Shown: positions 8,679 to 18,701, counted from the stretch's first letter. The stretch is DNA of 64,000 bases from Pseudomonas sp. A-RE-19 (GCF_019956555.1 NZ_JAHBDQ010000005.1:62001-126000); one strand, 5' to 3'. Notes: generated from the sequence alone by a model not told the origin. Numbers and translations: made by a program.

Positions 8679-8760
8679 TAGGAGCTGCCGAAGGCTGCGA
8701 TCTTTTGATCTTGATCTTTAAAAGCAAAGTCAAAAGATCGCAGCCTTCGGCAGCTCCTAC
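8679..8760. repeat. REP pair, CTGCCGAAGGCTGCGATC family
   Basis: Exact 31-bp inverted arms (8679-8709 and 8730-8760) built on GAGCTGCCGAAGGCTGCGAT, with a 20-bp loop. It lies between the DUF1345 gene and the end of the RND pump gene. Confidence 0.92.
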
Positions 8761-8768
8761 AGGTGGGA

Positions 8769-11700
8769 TCAGTGGTGTTTGGTGGATTTGCGCACGAGCT
8801 TCATCACCACCACAAAAAACACCGGTACAAACACCACCGCCAGGGTCGCGGTGATCATCCCGCCAATCACGCCGGTGCCGATGGCTTGCTGGCTCGCCGA
8901 GCTGGCGCCGGTGGCAATGGCCAGCGGCACTACGCCGAGGATGAATGCCAGCGAGGTCATCACGATGGGGCGAAGTCGCAGCCGTGCGGCTTGCAGGGTG
9001 GCGTCGATCAGGTCGTGGCCTTCGTCGTACAGGCTCTTGGCGAATTCGATGATCAGGATCGCGTTCTTCGCCGACAGACCGATGATGGTAATCAGTCCGA
9101 CCTTGAAGAACACATCGTTGGGCATTCCGCGCAGGGTCACGGCCAGTACCGCACCGAGTACACCCAGCGGCACAACAAGTAGCACCGACGTCGGAATCGA
9201 CCAGCTCTCGTACAGCGCCGCCAGGCACAGGAACACGATCAGCAGCGACAGCCCGAGCAGAATCGGTGCCTGGCTGCCGGACAAGCGTTCTTGCAACGAC
9301 AACCCGGTCCATTCCTGACCCAACCCGGCCGGGCCTTGCGCCACCAGCCGTTCGATTTCCGCCATGGCTTCGCCGGTGCTGTAACCGGGCGCCGGTTCGC
9401 CGGAAATGCTGATGGCCGGGTAACCGTTGTAACGGGTCAACTGCGCCGGGCCTTGGGTCCAGTTGGCCCGGACGAAGGCCGACAATGGCACCATTTTCTC
9501 GGCGTTGTTGCGCACGTGAATCTTCAGCAGGTCGGCGACCTGACTGCGTTGATCACCTTCGGCCTGGACCACCACCCGTTGCATCCGTCCCTGGTTGGGG
9601 AAGTCGTTGATGTAGGCCGAGCCCACGGCGGTGGACAGTACGTTGCCGATGTCAGCAAACGAAATGCCCAAGGCGTTGGCTTGCTTGCGGTCGACTTCCA
9701 GCTGCACCTGCGGCGCTTCGGCCAGGGCGCTTTCGCGCACGTTCATCAGGATCGGGCTTTTTTCGGCGGCGGCCAGCAACTGGCTGCGCGCCTGCATCAG
9801 CGTGGCATGGCCAAGGCCGCCACGGTCTTGCAGGCGGAACTCGAAACCGCTGGAAGTCCCCAGGCCATCGACCGGCGGCGGCAGGATCGCAAAGGCCATG
9901 GCGTCCTTGATCTGACTTAGCGTGATGTTGGCGCGGTCGGCAATCGAACTCGCCGAATCATCGCTGCCCCGAGCCGACCAATCCTTGAGCGTGGTAAATG
10001 CCAGCGCGGCGTTCTGCCCGCTGCCAGAGAAGCTGAAACCGAGAATCACCGTGCTGTCGCCGACACCCGGTTCGGTGGCGTTGTGCGCTTCGATCTGCTC
10101 GACCACCTGCACCGTGCGGTTCTTGCTTGCACCCGGTGGCAGTTGAATGTCGGTGATGGTGTAACCCTGGTCTTCCACCGGCAAAAACGAGGAGGGCAGG
10201 CGACTGAAGCACAGCCCCAGACCGACCAGCAGCACGCCGTAGATCAACAGGTAACGCCCGGTGCGTTTCAGTGCATAGGCGACCCAGCCCTGATAGCGCT
10301 CGGTCAGTTGTTCGAAGCGTCGATTGAACCAGCCGAAGAAGCCGCCCTTGGCGTGATGTTCGCCCTTGGCAATCGGCTTGAGCAGCGTCGCGCACAGCGC
10401 CGGGGTCAAGGTCAGGGCGAGGAACGCCGAGAACAGAATCGACGTGGCCATCGACAGCGAGAACTGCCGGTAAATCACCCCGACGGAGCCCTGCATGAAC
10501 GCCATCGGAATGAACACCGCCACCAACACCAGGGTGATGCCGATGATCGCCCCGGTGATCTGCTTCATTGCCTTGCGCGTCGCGTCCTTGGGTGACAGGC
10601 CCTCGGTGGCCATGATCCGTTCGACGTTCTCCACCACCACGATGGCGTCATCCACCAGAATGCCGATGGCCAGCACCATGCCAAACATGGTCAGCACGTT
10701 GATCGAGAAACCCAGCGCCAACATGATTGCGAAAGTGCCCATCAGCGCCACCGGCACCACCAGCGTCGGAATCAATGTGTAGCGGATGTTCTGCAGGAAC
10801 AGGAACATCACCGCAAACACCAGCACCATCGCCTCGATAAGGGTGTAGACCACTTTGGTGATCGAGACTTTGACGAAGGGCGAGGTGTCGTACGGAATCT
10901 TGTATTCGACACCGGCCGGGAAGTAGCGCGCCAGTTCATCCATCTTCGCCCGCACCAGGGTCGCGGTGCTCAGGGCATTGGCGCCCGGCGACAGTTGCAC
11001 GCTGACGGCGGTCGACGGTTTGCCGTTCAGCCGCGTGGAAAACTGATATTCCTGACTGCCGATCTCGACGCGCGCCACGTCGCCGATGCGCACGGTGGAG
11101 CCGTCAGGATTAGCCTTGAGCACGATGTCGGCGAATTCTTCAGGTGTCGACAACTGGCCTTTGACCAGAATGGTCGCAGTGATTTCCTGCGTGGTGCGGG
11201 TCGGCAAGTCGCCGATGCTGCCCGCCGAAACCTGGGCATTTTGCGCAACGATCGCGGCGTTGACATCGGCCGGGGTCAGGTTGAAGCCGATCAGCTTCTG
11301 CGGGTCGATCCAGATTCGCATTGCCCGTTCGGCACCGTACAACTGGGCCTTGCCGACGCCGTCCAGGCGCTTGATCTCGTTCATCACGTTGCGCGCCAGG
11401 TAATCGCTGAGCGCCACGTCGTCGAGCTTGCCGTCGCTGGAGGTGAGGGTGATCAGCAGCAGGAAGCCGGCAGAGACTTTCTCCACCTGCAAGCCCTGCT
11501 GGGTGACGGCTTGCGGTAAACGTGACTCGACCACTTTGAGGCGGTTTTGCACATCGACTTGTGCCATTTCCGGGTCAGTGCCGGGCTGGAACGTCGCGGT
11601 GATGGTGGCGCTGCCGAGGCTGCTCTGGGATTCGAAATACAGCAGATGGTCGGCGCCGTTGAGTTCTTCCTCGATCAGGCTGACCACGCTTTCATCCACG

Positions 11701-11867
11701 GTCTGCGCCGAAGCGCCCGGGTAGGTGGCATTGATTTCGACTTTCGGTGGCGCGACGTTCGGGTACTGCGCCACCGGCAATTGGCCAATAGCCAGCGCGC
11801 CGGCCAGCAGGATAAACAAGGCGATCACCCAGGCGAACACCGGGCGGTCGATAAAGAACTGCGGCAT
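8769..11867 (-). CDS. RND multidrug efflux transporter, inner-membrane subunit (HAE1 family; MexN-like context)
   Basis: The 1032-residue, AcrB/MexB-type protein has the usual 12 transmembrane helices and two large periplasmic loops. The proton-relay residues are present: the adjacent Asp pair in TM4 (GILVDDAIVVVENVERI, near residue 405) and Lys in TM10 (IGLSAKNAILIIEFA). The gene lies 15 bp after the membrane fusion protein gene. No outer-membrane channel gene is nearby, so the pump must borrow one such as an OprM-type protein. The arrangement fusion protein plus RND pump beside an OmpR-type two-component pair matches the P. aeruginosa mexMN locus (PA1435-PA1438); this orthology is from memory and unverified. 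Substrates cannot be read from sequence. Confidence 0.93.
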   Translation of the reverse strand: MPQFFIDRPVFAWVIALFILLAGALAIGQLPVAQYPNVAPPKVEINATYPGASAQTVDESVVSLIEEELNGADHLLYFESQSSLGSATITATFQPGTDPEMAQVDVQNRLKVVESRLPQAVTQQGLQVEKVSAGFLLLITLTSSDGKLDDVALSDYLARNVMNEIKRLDGVGKAQLYGAERAMRIWIDPQKLIGFNLTPADVNAAIVAQNAQVSAGSIGDLPTRTTQEITATILVKGQLSTPEEFADIVLKANPDGSTVRIGDVARVEIGSQEYQFSTRLNGKPSTAVSVQLSPGANALSTATLVRAKMDELARYFPAGVEYKIPYDTSPFVKVSITKVVYTLIEAMVLVFAVMFLFLQNIRYTLIPTLVVPVALMGTFAIMLALGFSINVLTMFGMVLAIGILVDDAIVVVENVERIMATEGLSPKDATRKAMKQITGAIIGITLVLVAVFIPMAFMQGSVGVIYRQFSLSMATSILFSAFLALTLTPALCATLLKPIAKGEHHAKGGFFGWFNRRFEQLTERYQGWVAYALKRTGRYLLIYGVLLVGLGLCFSRLPSSFLPVEDQGYTITDIQLPPGASKNRTVQVVEQIEAHNATEPGVGDSTVILGFSFSGSGQNAALAFTTLKDWSARGSDDSASSIADRANITLSQIKDAMAFAILPPPVDGLGTSSGFEFRLQDRGGLGHATLMQARSQLLAAAEKSPILMNVRESALAEAPQVQLEVDRKQANALGISFADIGNVLSTAVGSAYINDFPNQGRMQRVVVQAEGDQRSQVADLLKIHVRNNAEKMVPLSAFVRANWTQGPAQLTRYNGYPAISISGEPAPGYSTGEAMAEIERLVAQGPAGLGQEWTGLSLQERLSGSQAPILLGLSLLIVFLCLAALYESWSIPTSVLLVVPLGVLGAVLAVTLRGMPNDVFFKVGLITIIGLSAKNAILIIEFAKSLYDEGHDLIDATLQAARLRLRPIVMTSLAFILGVVPLAIATGASSASQQAIGTGVIGGMITATLAVVFVPVFFVVVMKLVRKSTKHH

Positions 11868-11882
11868 AAAAAAGCGTCCTGC

Positions 11883-13040
11883 TTACTGACCAGAAACCTG
11901 GGCAAGTGGAAGAGGGGTGTCGTCTATCTGGACTTTTTCACCGGGGCGCGCGTGTTGCAGGCCTTCAATGACGATGCGGTCGCCGGGCTTGAGGCCGCGA
12001 GTGACGATCCAGCGATCGTTCTGCACGGTGCCCAGTTCGACCGGTTGCTGGCCGACCCGCTGCTCGGCGTCGAGCAGCAGCACTTGGGCGACGCCGGCGC
12101 TGTCACGCTGGATGGCCCGCTGCGGCACGCTGATGCCTTGCTGATTGAACGCTTGCTCTAGGCGCACGCGAACGAAGCTGCCCGGTAGCAAGTCGAGGTC
12201 CGGGTTGGGGAACTCGCTGCGCAGAATGATCTGACCAGTGCCTGGATCGACGGTGATGTCGGTGAACAGCAATTTGCCCGGTAATGGATAGAGGCTGCCG
12301 TCGTCCTGGATCAATGTGGCTTTGGCCTGACCTTGGCCCACTTCCGTTAACTGGCCGGACCGAAACGCTCGGCGCAGGTCGTTGAGTTCTCGGGTCGATT
12401 GCGTCAGGTCCGCGTGGATCGGGTTCAACTGCTGGATCAGCGCCAACGGGGTGGTTTCGTTCTGCCCGACCAGCGCGCCTTCGGTCACCAGCGCCCGGCC
12501 GATGCGCCCGGAAATCGGCGCGGTGACGGTGGCATAACCCAGGTTCAGTTTCGCCCGTTCCACGGCGGCTTTGTTGGCGGCGACATCGGCGGCGGTCTGC
12601 CGGGCATTGGCGCGAGCGTTGTCGTAATCCTGGCCGCTGATGGCGTTGCCTTCGATCAACTGGGCGTAACGCTGCTCTTGCAGCCTGGCCTGGAACGCGT
12701 TGGCTTCGGCCTTGCGCAATGCGGCTTCGGCGCTGTCCAGGTCGGCCTTGAACGGTGCCGGGTCGATACGGAATAGAACGTCGCCTTTTTTTACGTCGCT
12801 GCCTTCACGGAAGGCCCGCTGCAACACCACGCCGGCAATACGGGCACGCACTTCGGCAATCCGTGGCGCGGCAATCCGCCCGCTCAGTTCGCTGCTGATC
12901 GACAAGGGGCGGGCCTCGATGGTTTCGATGCGCACGGTGGCCAGCGGTGTTTGCTCTTCGGCGTTCGAGGACTTGTCACAAGCGCTCAGCGTCAAGGCCA
13001 GTGCAATCAGGCTGAGGGTGGCAAGCAGTTTCTTTGACAT
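11883..13040 (-). CDS. RND efflux periplasmic membrane fusion lipoprotein (MexM-like context)
   Basis: The 385-residue protein has a lipoprotein signal peptide with lipobox LSAC (Cys21). It continues with the biotinyl-lipoyl-like and alpha-hairpin segments (VRARIAGVVLQRAFREG; coiled region with AALRKAEANAFQARLQEQ) and the beta-barrel and membrane-proximal domains of the HlyD/AcrA family. It links the RND pump encoded immediately downstream to an outer-membrane channel. It is divergent from the two-component genes at 13319, with 278 bp between. That gap contains a TGTGAAAT/TGTGTAAG near-direct repeat (about 13115-13130) that might be a response-regulator site, but this is weak. Confidence 0.92.
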   Translation of the reverse strand: MSKKLLATLSLIALALTLSACDKSSNAEEQTPLATVRIETIEARPLSISSELSGRIAAPRIAEVRARIAGVVLQRAFREGSDVKKGDVLFRIDPAPFKADLDSAEAALRKAEANAFQARLQEQRYAQLIEGNAISGQDYDNARANARQTAADVAANKAAVERAKLNLGYATVTAPISGRIGRALVTEGALVGQNETTPLALIQQLNPIHADLTQSTRELNDLRRAFRSGQLTEVGQGQAKATLIQDDGSLYPLPGKLLFTDITVDPGTGQIILRSEFPNPDLDLLPGSFVRVRLEQAFNQQGISVPQRAIQRDSAGVAQVLLLDAEQRVGQQPVELGTVQNDRWIVTRGLKPGDRIVIEGLQHARPGEKVQIDDTPLPLAQVSGQ

Positions 13041-13201
13041 GTAAGTACCCCAATAATGACCTCCCGCATCCTACGGGGAGCCGACGAGGGTAGCGGTGAA
13101 GCTTTGTAGGCGCTGTGTGAAATTGTGTAAGGGTTTTGCTCATGGGCATGCGAGGGCGTATATCCTTCGCAGCTTGAAACTTATTGCGACTGTTATGCCG
13201 C

Positions 13202-13279
13202 CTTCGCGAGCAAGCCCGCTCCCACATTCGATCTTTGGTGCGACACAGATCCAGTGTGGGAGCGGGCTTGCTCGCGAAG
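13202..13279. repeat. REPIN, GC-rich family
   Basis: Exact 25-bp inverted arms (13202-13226, 13255-13279) contain GCGAGCAAGCCCGCTCCCAC. It sits in the divergent promoter region between the efflux operon and the two-component genes, directly before the response regulator start. Confidence 0.92.
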
Positions 13280-13318
13280 AGGCCCTGACAGGCGCCACAG
13301 CACTTTCTGGAAACACCC

Positions 13319-14020
13319 ATGCCCAACATCCTCCTGGTCGAAGACGACACCGCGCTCTCCGAACTGATTTCCAGCTATCTGGAACGCAATGGCTATTGCG
13401 TCAGCGTGATCAGCCGTGGCGATCATGTGCGCGAACGGGCGCGGGTCAATCCGCCGGACCTGGTGATCCTCGACCTGATGCTGCCGGGGCTCGACGGCTT
13501 GCAGGTCTGTCGTTTGCTGCGGGCCGATTCGGCAACCCTGCCGATCCTGATGCTCACCGCCCGCGACGACAGCCACGATCAGGTGCTGGGGCTGGAAATG
13601 GGCGCCGACGACTACGTCACCAAACCTTGCGAGCCACGGGTGTTGCTGGCCCGGGTGCGCACTTTGCTGCGCCGCAGCAGCCTCAGCGACCCGCAGACCG
13701 CCAACGACCGTATTCTCATGGGCAATCTGTGCATCGATCTGTCCGAGCGTACCGTGACCTGGCGCGAGCAGCTGGTTGAACTGTCCAGCGGCGAATACAA
13801 CCTGCTGGTGGTGCTGGCCCGGCATGCCGGCGAAGTGCTGAGCCGCGACCAGATACTGCAACGCCTGCGCGGTATCGAATTCAACGGCACCGACCGCTCG
13901 GTGGACGTGGCGATTTCCAAGCTGCGACGCAAGTTCGATGATCACGCCGGCGAAGCGCGCAAGATCAAGACCGTGTGGGGCAAGGGTTACTTGTTCAGCC
14001 GCTCCGAGTGGGAATGCTGA
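13319..14020 (+). CDS. OmpR/PhoB-family response regulator
   Basis: The 233-residue protein has a receiver domain at residues 1-115 with acidic pocket E8-D9-D10, phosphoacceptor D52 (VILDLMLPG) and the conserved Lys in TKPCEP. A winged-helix DNA-binding domain follows at about 130-230 (LSSGEYNLLVVLARHAGEV, DVAISKLRRKFDD). The kinase gene begins 4 bp after its stop. The position opposite the RND efflux operon suggests that it controls that operon and possibly itself; the signal is unknown. Confidence 0.93.
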   Translation: MPNILLVEDDTALSELISSYLERNGYCVSVISRGDHVRERARVNPPDLVILDLMLPGLDGLQVCRLLRADSATLPILMLTARDDSHDQVLGLEMGADDYVTKPCEPRVLLARVRTLLRRSSLSDPQTANDRILMGNLCIDLSERTVTWREQLVELSSGEYNLLVVLARHAGEVLSRDQILQRLRGIEFNGTDRSVDVAISKLRRKFDDHAGEARKIKTVWGKGYLFSRSEWEC

Positions 14021-14024
14021 GTCG

Positions 14025-15326
14025 ATGTTCAGAATCCTGTTTCGCCTCTATCTGGTGACCATCGTCTCGTTCAGCGCGGCGATCTACCTGGTGCCGGACC
14101 TGGTGATCCAGGTCTTTCATGAACGCTTCATGACCTACAACCTCGATTACTCCCGAGGGTTGCAAACGCTGATCGTCAAGCAGTTTCACGCAGTACCTGT
14201 CGAGCAATGGCCGGCATTGGCGGCCGAGATGGACAAGGAATTCCAGCCGCTGCACATCGTGCTGACCCGCAACGACGATGCCGAATTCACCCCCAATGAG
14301 CGTGAACGCTTGCAGCGCGGCGAGAATGTTGTGCGTATCGGTGACTGGGGCTGGCGCACCCTGGCCGTGACGCCCTTGAACGAGCAGATGGTGGTGGAAA
14401 TGGTCGTGCCGCCGGACCCGACGGACGTCAGCTGGCTGTACTGGAGCATCAACGTGCTGATCGGCGCGACCATGCTCGCGTGTCTGTTGCTGTGGTTGCG
14501 CCCGCACTGGCGTGACCTGGAACGCCTCAAAGGCACCGCCGAACGCTTCGGCAAGGGCCACCTGAGCGAGCGCACACAGATTTCCCCCAGCTCCAACATC
14601 GGCAGCCTGGCCAACGTGTTCGACACCATGGCAGGCGACATCGAAAACCTGCTCAACCAGCAACGCGATCTGCTCAACGCCGTGTCCCATGAGTTGCGCA
14701 CGCCACTGACGCGGCTGGATTTCGGCCTGGCCCTGGCGCTGTCCGACGACTTGCCGGCCGCCAGTCGCGAACGTCTGCAAGGCTTGGTCGCGCACATTCG
14801 CGAACTGGATGAGCTGGTGCTGGAATTGCTGTCTTACAGCCGCCTGCAGAATCCGGCGCGGCTGCTGGAACAGGTCGAAGTCTCGTTGGATGAGTTCATC
14901 GACAGTATTCTGGGCAGCGTCGATGAAGAGCTCGAATCACCGGAAATCGTCATTGATGTGTTGCTTGGCGGCCAGCTCGAACGCTTCTCGCTGGACCCGC
15001 GATTGACCGCCCGGGCCATCCAGAACCTGCTGCGCAACGCCATGCGGTATTGCACAAAGCGCATTCAGATTGGTGTGCAGGTATGCCCCAAGGGCTGTGA
15101 AATCTGGGTGGATGACGATGGCATCGGCATTCCAGAGGATGAGCGGGAGCGGATTTTCGAGCCGTTTTATCGACTGGATCGCAGCCGGGATCGCGCCACT
15201 GGCGGGTTTGGGCTGGGCCTGGCGATCAGTCGCCGGGCGCTCGAAGCACAGAGCGGCACACTCACCGCGCAAGCGTCGCCGCTGGGTGGCGCGCGGTTCA
15301 GGTTATGGTTGCCGACTCCGGTTTAA
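14025..15326 (+). CDS. Sensor histidine kinase
   Basis: The 433-residue protein starts at ATG 14025. It has a first membrane helix at about 7-25, a periplasmic sensor loop of about 115 residues, a second membrane helix at about 140-158, then HAMP. The dimerisation/phosphoacceptor domain carries H222 (SHELRTPLTR), and the ATPase domain has its N-box (NLLRNAMRY), DDDGIGIP and GFGLGLAISRR motifs. It should phosphorylate the response regulator encoded immediately upstream. The gene pair is probably one transcript. Confidence 0.93.
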   Translation: MFRILFRLYLVTIVSFSAAIYLVPDLVIQVFHERFMTYNLDYSRGLQTLIVKQFHAVPVEQWPALAAEMDKEFQPLHIVLTRNDDAEFTPNERERLQRGENVVRIGDWGWRTLAVTPLNEQMVVEMVVPPDPTDVSWLYWSINVLIGATMLACLLLWLRPHWRDLERLKGTAERFGKGHLSERTQISPSSNIGSLANVFDTMAGDIENLLNQQRDLLNAVSHELRTPLTRLDFGLALALSDDLPAASRERLQGLVAHIRELDELVLELLSYSRLQNPARLLEQVEVSLDEFIDSILGSVDEELESPEIVIDVLLGGQLERFSLDPRLTARAIQNLLRNAMRYCTKRIQIGVQVCPKGCEIWVDDDGIGIPEDERERIFEPFYRLDRSRDRATGGFGLGLAISRRALEAQSGTLTAQASPLGGARFRLWLPTPV

Positions 15327-15396
15327 AGGCATGCCTTCAGACGATTCGCGTTTGCGATCCAAATGTAGGAGCTGCCAGTCACAGGTTTTTGAGAGC

Positions 15397-16026
15397 TCAG
15401 TCGAGTAATTCGGTTGATTCAATCAGCCCGACCCCAGCCACTTGCATCCGCTCAATCGCTGCCGCCAGTGATCCATCCAGATCAATCGCCCGACACGCAT
15501 CCATCACCACAAACGCATTGAACCCCGCCGCCCGCGCGTCCAGGGCGGAAAACATCACGCAGAAATCCAGTGCCAGCCCGACCATGTAAACCGTGTCGAT
15601 ACCGCGTTCTTTCAAATACCCGGCCAAGCCGGTGGTCGTGGTTCGATCCGCCTCCAGAAACGCCGAATAACTGTCGATGTCCGGATTGCAGCCCTTGCGG
15701 ATGATCAATTGGGCATGGGGCAGGTCCAGTTCCGCGTGGAACTCGGCGCCGGGTGTGGCTCGTACACAATGCTCAGGCCAGAGTGTCTGCTCACCGTAAG
15801 GCAGCTGAATCACGTCGTAAGGCTTGCGGCCGGGGTGGCTGGACGCAAACGAGGCATGACCGGGCGGGTGCCAGTCCTGGGCGATGATGACCTGTTTGAA
15901 CTGGCGCCCGAGCTGGTTGATCAAGGGCACAATCAGGTCGCCCTCAGGCACCGGTAATTGACCGCCGGGGATGAAGTCGTTCTGTACGTCGATCACCAGC
16001 AAGGCTGCACGTAAAGAAATCGGCAT
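15397..16026 (-). CDS. pncA: Nicotinamidase (isochorismatase-like hydrolase)
   Basis: The 209-residue protein starts at ATG 16026, with AGGAGG 10 nt upstream; a longer in-frame extension to 16071 lacks support. Catalytic triad residues are visible: Asp in VIDVQNDF, Lys in IIRKGCN and Cys in LALDFCV. The metal ligands lie in QDWHPPGHASF. The enzyme deamidates nicotinamide to nicotinate in NAD salvage. A partial REP arm (about 15364) lies just downstream. The nearby nudC also serves NAD metabolism, though on the opposite strand. Confidence 0.92.
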   Translation of the reverse strand: MPISLRAALLVIDVQNDFIPGGQLPVPEGDLIVPLINQLGRQFKQVIIAQDWHPPGHASFASSHPGRKPYDVIQLPYGEQTLWPEHCVRATPGAEFHAELDLPHAQLIIRKGCNPDIDSYSAFLEADRTTTTGLAGYLKERGIDTVYMVGLALDFCVMFSALDARAAGFNAFVVMDACRAIDLDGSLAAAIERMQVAGVGLIESTELLD

Positions 16027-16211
16027 GGGTTGGGTTCCTCCTTGGAAAGTCCGACGCAAGCATAGCGACAAGTCTGCTCGCGATGAGGTCAGCCCAGACG
16101 CTAAATACCCAGAAGCCAGTCCCGCATTTGGCCGAACCGCTGCCTTACTGCCGGCACTGATGCCTTGTTATAGTTCGGGCCTCATTTTCTGCCCGGTAAA
16201 GGATCACTGCC

Positions 16212-17024
16212 ATGACTCAATACACCGCCTTCAGCGTCGAACTGGCCGATAACATCGCCCATGTGCAGATCAACCGCCAGGAAAAGATCAACTCGATGAA
16301 CGCCGCGTTCTGGAGCGAGATCATCGAAATTTTCCAGTGGGTCGACGATACCGATGCAGTTCGGGTGGTGGTGCTCAGTGGCGCCGGCAAGCATTTTTCT
16401 TCCGGTATCGACCTGATGATGCTGGCCGGTGTGGCCAACGAACTGGGCAAGGACGTGGGCCGCAACGCGCGTCTGCTGCGTCGCAAGATCCTCGCGCTGC
16501 AAGCCTCGTTCAATGCCGTTGATAATTGCCGAAAGCCAGTGTTGGCGGCGATCCAGGGTTATTGCCTGGGCGGCGCCATTGACCTGATTTCGGCCTGCGA
16601 CATGCGTTACGCGGCCGAGGACGCGCAATTTTCCATCAAGGAAATCGATATCGGGATGGCGGCGGATGTGGGCACTTTGCAACGCTTGCCACGGATAATC
16701 GGTGACGGCATGCTGCGTGAACTGGCTTACACTGGTCGCACCTTTGGTGCCGACGAAGCGCGCAACATCGGCCTGGTCAATCGCGTCTACAGCGATACCG
16801 CCAGCCTGCTTGACGGCGTGATGGGCATTGCCCGCGAGATCGCCGGCAAGTCGCCGATTGCCGTCACCGGCACCAAAGAGATGATCAGCTACATGCGCGA
16901 TCATCGCATCGATGATGGCCTCGAATACGTCGCCACCTGGAACGCCGCCATGCTGCAATCCACCGATCTGCGCGTGGCCATGGCCGCCCATATGAGCAAA
17001 CAGAAACCCGATTTTCTGGACTGA
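16212..17024 (+). CDS. Crotonase family, delta(3,5)-delta(2,4)-dienoyl-CoA isomerase-like
   Basis: The 270-residue crotonase-fold protein has the oxyanion-hole segments SSGIDLMML and QGYCLGGAIDLISACDMRY. The catalytic loop KEIDIGMAADVGTLQRLPR carries both an early acidic residue and the Asp of AADVG, which is the pattern of eukaryotic ECH1-type dienoyl-CoA isomerases rather than ordinary enoyl-CoA hydratases. This suggests a role in beta-oxidation of unsaturated fatty acids with odd-numbered double bonds. It is 6 bp upstream of nudC and probably co-transcribed, although no functional link is obvious. Confidence 0.85.
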   Translation: MTQYTAFSVELADNIAHVQINRQEKINSMNAAFWSEIIEIFQWVDDTDAVRVVVLSGAGKHFSSGIDLMMLAGVANELGKDVGRNARLLRRKILALQASFNAVDNCRKPVLAAIQGYCLGGAIDLISACDMRYAAEDAQFSIKEIDIGMAADVGTLQRLPRIIGDGMLRELAYTGRTFGADEARNIGLVNRVYSDTASLLDGVMGIAREIAGKSPIAVTGTKEMISYMRDHRIDDGLEYVATWNAAMLQSTDLRVAMAAHMSKQKPDFLD

Positions 17025-17030
17025 TTAACC

Positions 17031-17861
17031 ATGACTTCACGCTGGACCACTGCAGTACTGGACACTGATCAACCCGGCGGCTGGGCCGTGGCGCGCAGCC
17101 CCGAAGGTTTTTTGTTCGATGACAATGGCGCGCTGTTTCCACGGGAATGGCTCAAGCGTCAGGACCTGTCGATTCTCGCCGAGCACGGCATCGGTCACCT
17201 GGATGGCGAACCGGTCTACCTGCTGGAGCTGCGCAGTCACAGCGAAGTGCCGGGCTGCAACTGGAAAGGCCTGCGGGCGTTCATGTTCGATGGCGATCAC
17301 ACCGTCTACAAGGTTCTCGGGTATGCCGCGCAAATCGGTACCTGGGCCCGTGAACACCGTTTTTGCGGCAACTGCGGGCAGGTGATGAGCCAGGTGCCGC
17401 GTGAGCGGGCGATGTACTGTGAACCGTGTGATCTACGCCACTATCCGCGCATTTCACCGAGCATGATCGTGCTGGTCACCCGCGGCGACGAGGTTCTGCT
17501 GGCCCGTTCGCCGCGGTTTGTCGCCGGGGTCTACAGCACGTTGGCGGGGTTTGCCGAGCCGGGTGAGTCGGCCGAAGACTGCCTGATTCGTGAGGTTCGA
17601 GAAGAGGTGCAGATCGAGGTCAAGAACATCCAGTACATGGGCAGTCAATGCTGGCCGTTCCCGCACTCGATGATGCTCGGTTTTCACGCCGAATATGCCG
17701 GGGGCGAGATTGTCTGTCAGGAAGACGAGATTGAAGATGCCCAGTGGTTCAACGTGCACGAGCTGCCGCCGTTGCCGGCGTCACGCTCGATTGCCCGTTA
17801 TCTGATCGACGTCTATGTGGCGCGGCGCTTAGGCCACGCTGAACCAGTGCTGCCAGGCTAA
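17031..17861 (+). CDS. nudC: NAD(+) diphosphatase NudC
   Basis: The 276-residue protein has a zinc ribbon (CGNCG and CEPC, residues about 111-130) and a Nudix domain with the box GFAEPGES...REVREEVQI at about 170-195. The NudC signature downstream of the box reads SQCWPFPHS; the usual form is SQPWPFPxS, so one Pro is Cys here. The enzyme hydrolyses NAD(H) to NMN and AMP and removes NAD caps from RNA. Its last 33 bp overlap the end of the convergent TauE/SafE gene. Confidence 0.93.
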   Translation: MTSRWTTAVLDTDQPGGWAVARSPEGFLFDDNGALFPREWLKRQDLSILAEHGIGHLDGEPVYLLELRSHSEVPGCNWKGLRAFMFDGDHTVYKVLGYAAQIGTWAREHRFCGNCGQVMSQVPRERAMYCEPCDLRHYPRISPSMIVLVTRGDEVLLARSPRFVAGVYSTLAGFAEPGESAEDCLIREVREEVQIEVKNIQYMGSQCWPFPHSMMLGFHAEYAGGEIVCQEDEIEDAQWFNVHELPPLPASRSIARYLIDVYVARRLGHAEPVLPG

Positions 17862-18608
17862 GCGGACGGTCAGGCCGAGCACCACGGTGATGAACACCGG
17901 GCGAATGAATTTCGCACCGCCGCTGATGGCGGTGCGCGCGCCGAAGAAGGCGCCGACCATCACCGACAGGCCCATGCTCAGGCCGATGATCCAGTCCACC
18001 TGCCCGGAAAATATGAACACTGACAGCGCCACGATGTTGCTGACGAAGTTCATGCTGCGCGCCACGCCGCTGGCCTTGACCAGGTCGATGGGGTAGAGCA
18101 ACAGGCTGCTGACGGTCCAGAACGCACCCGTTCCCGGGCCGGCCACGCCGTCGTAGAAGCCGAGGCTGAAGCCTTGGGTCGATTGCCACTTTTTCTTGAT
18201 TGGCGCGTCGCTGTCCAGCGGCGCCTTCGGCGTGCCACCAAACAACAGATACAGGCCACAGGCGAAAACGATCACCGGCAGCATCTTGTTCAGCCATTCC
18301 GCCGGCAAGTATTGAGCGACCATGGCGCCAGTGAGTGCGCCGACCAACGTGCCAACGATGGCGTGCATCCATTGCCGAGGATGGAACAGCTTGCGCCGGT
18401 AGAAGGTGAAACTGGCGGTCGCCGAGCCGAAGGTCGAACTGAGTTTGTTGGTGCCCAGCACCAGGTGCGGTGGCAGGCCGGCGGTCAGCAGCGCCGGAGT
18501 GGTCAACAGGCCGCCACCGCCAGCGATGGCGTCGATGAAACCGGCAATGAAAGCGACGAGAGCCAGAACGGCCAGGGTAGTGAGGTCAACGCTGAGTTCG
18601 AAAGGCAT
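17829..18608 (-). CDS. TauE/SafE family sulfite/organosulfonate exporter (TSUP)
   Basis: The 259-residue membrane protein has the paired TSUP repeats: [19 protein letters not shown] near the N-terminus and [20 protein letters not shown] in the middle, with about eight hydrophobic helices. The family moves sulfite, sulfoacetate or similar anions, but the substrate is not readable here. The 3' end overlaps nudC tail to tail by 33 bp. Confidence 0.9.
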   Translation of the reverse strand: MPFELSVDLTTLAVLALVAFIAGFIDAIAGGGGLLTTPALLTAGLPPHLVLGTNKLSSTFGSATASFTFYRRKLFHPRQWMHAIVGTLVGALTGAMVAQYLPAEWLNKMLPVIVFACGLYLLFGGTPKAPLDSDAPIKKKWQSTQGFSLGFYDGVAGPGTGAFWTVSSLLLYPIDLVKASGVARSMNFVSNIVALSVFIFSGQVDWIIGLSMGLSVMVGAFFGARTAISGGAKFIRPVFITVVLGLTVRLAWQHWFSVA

Positions 18609-18701
18609 GGAAGGGGCTTATTCGGCAGGGCGCAGAAGAGGGGCTGCGGGGAAGGCCGGTATCTTACCCATATCCAAACTCTGCGGCGACCGATCTGGCG
18701 T

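Noticed and set aside
15340..16110. Isolated REP-like fragments near 15364 and 16062
   Set aside because: Only one short degenerate arm is visible at each place, too little to report as a separate repeat element.
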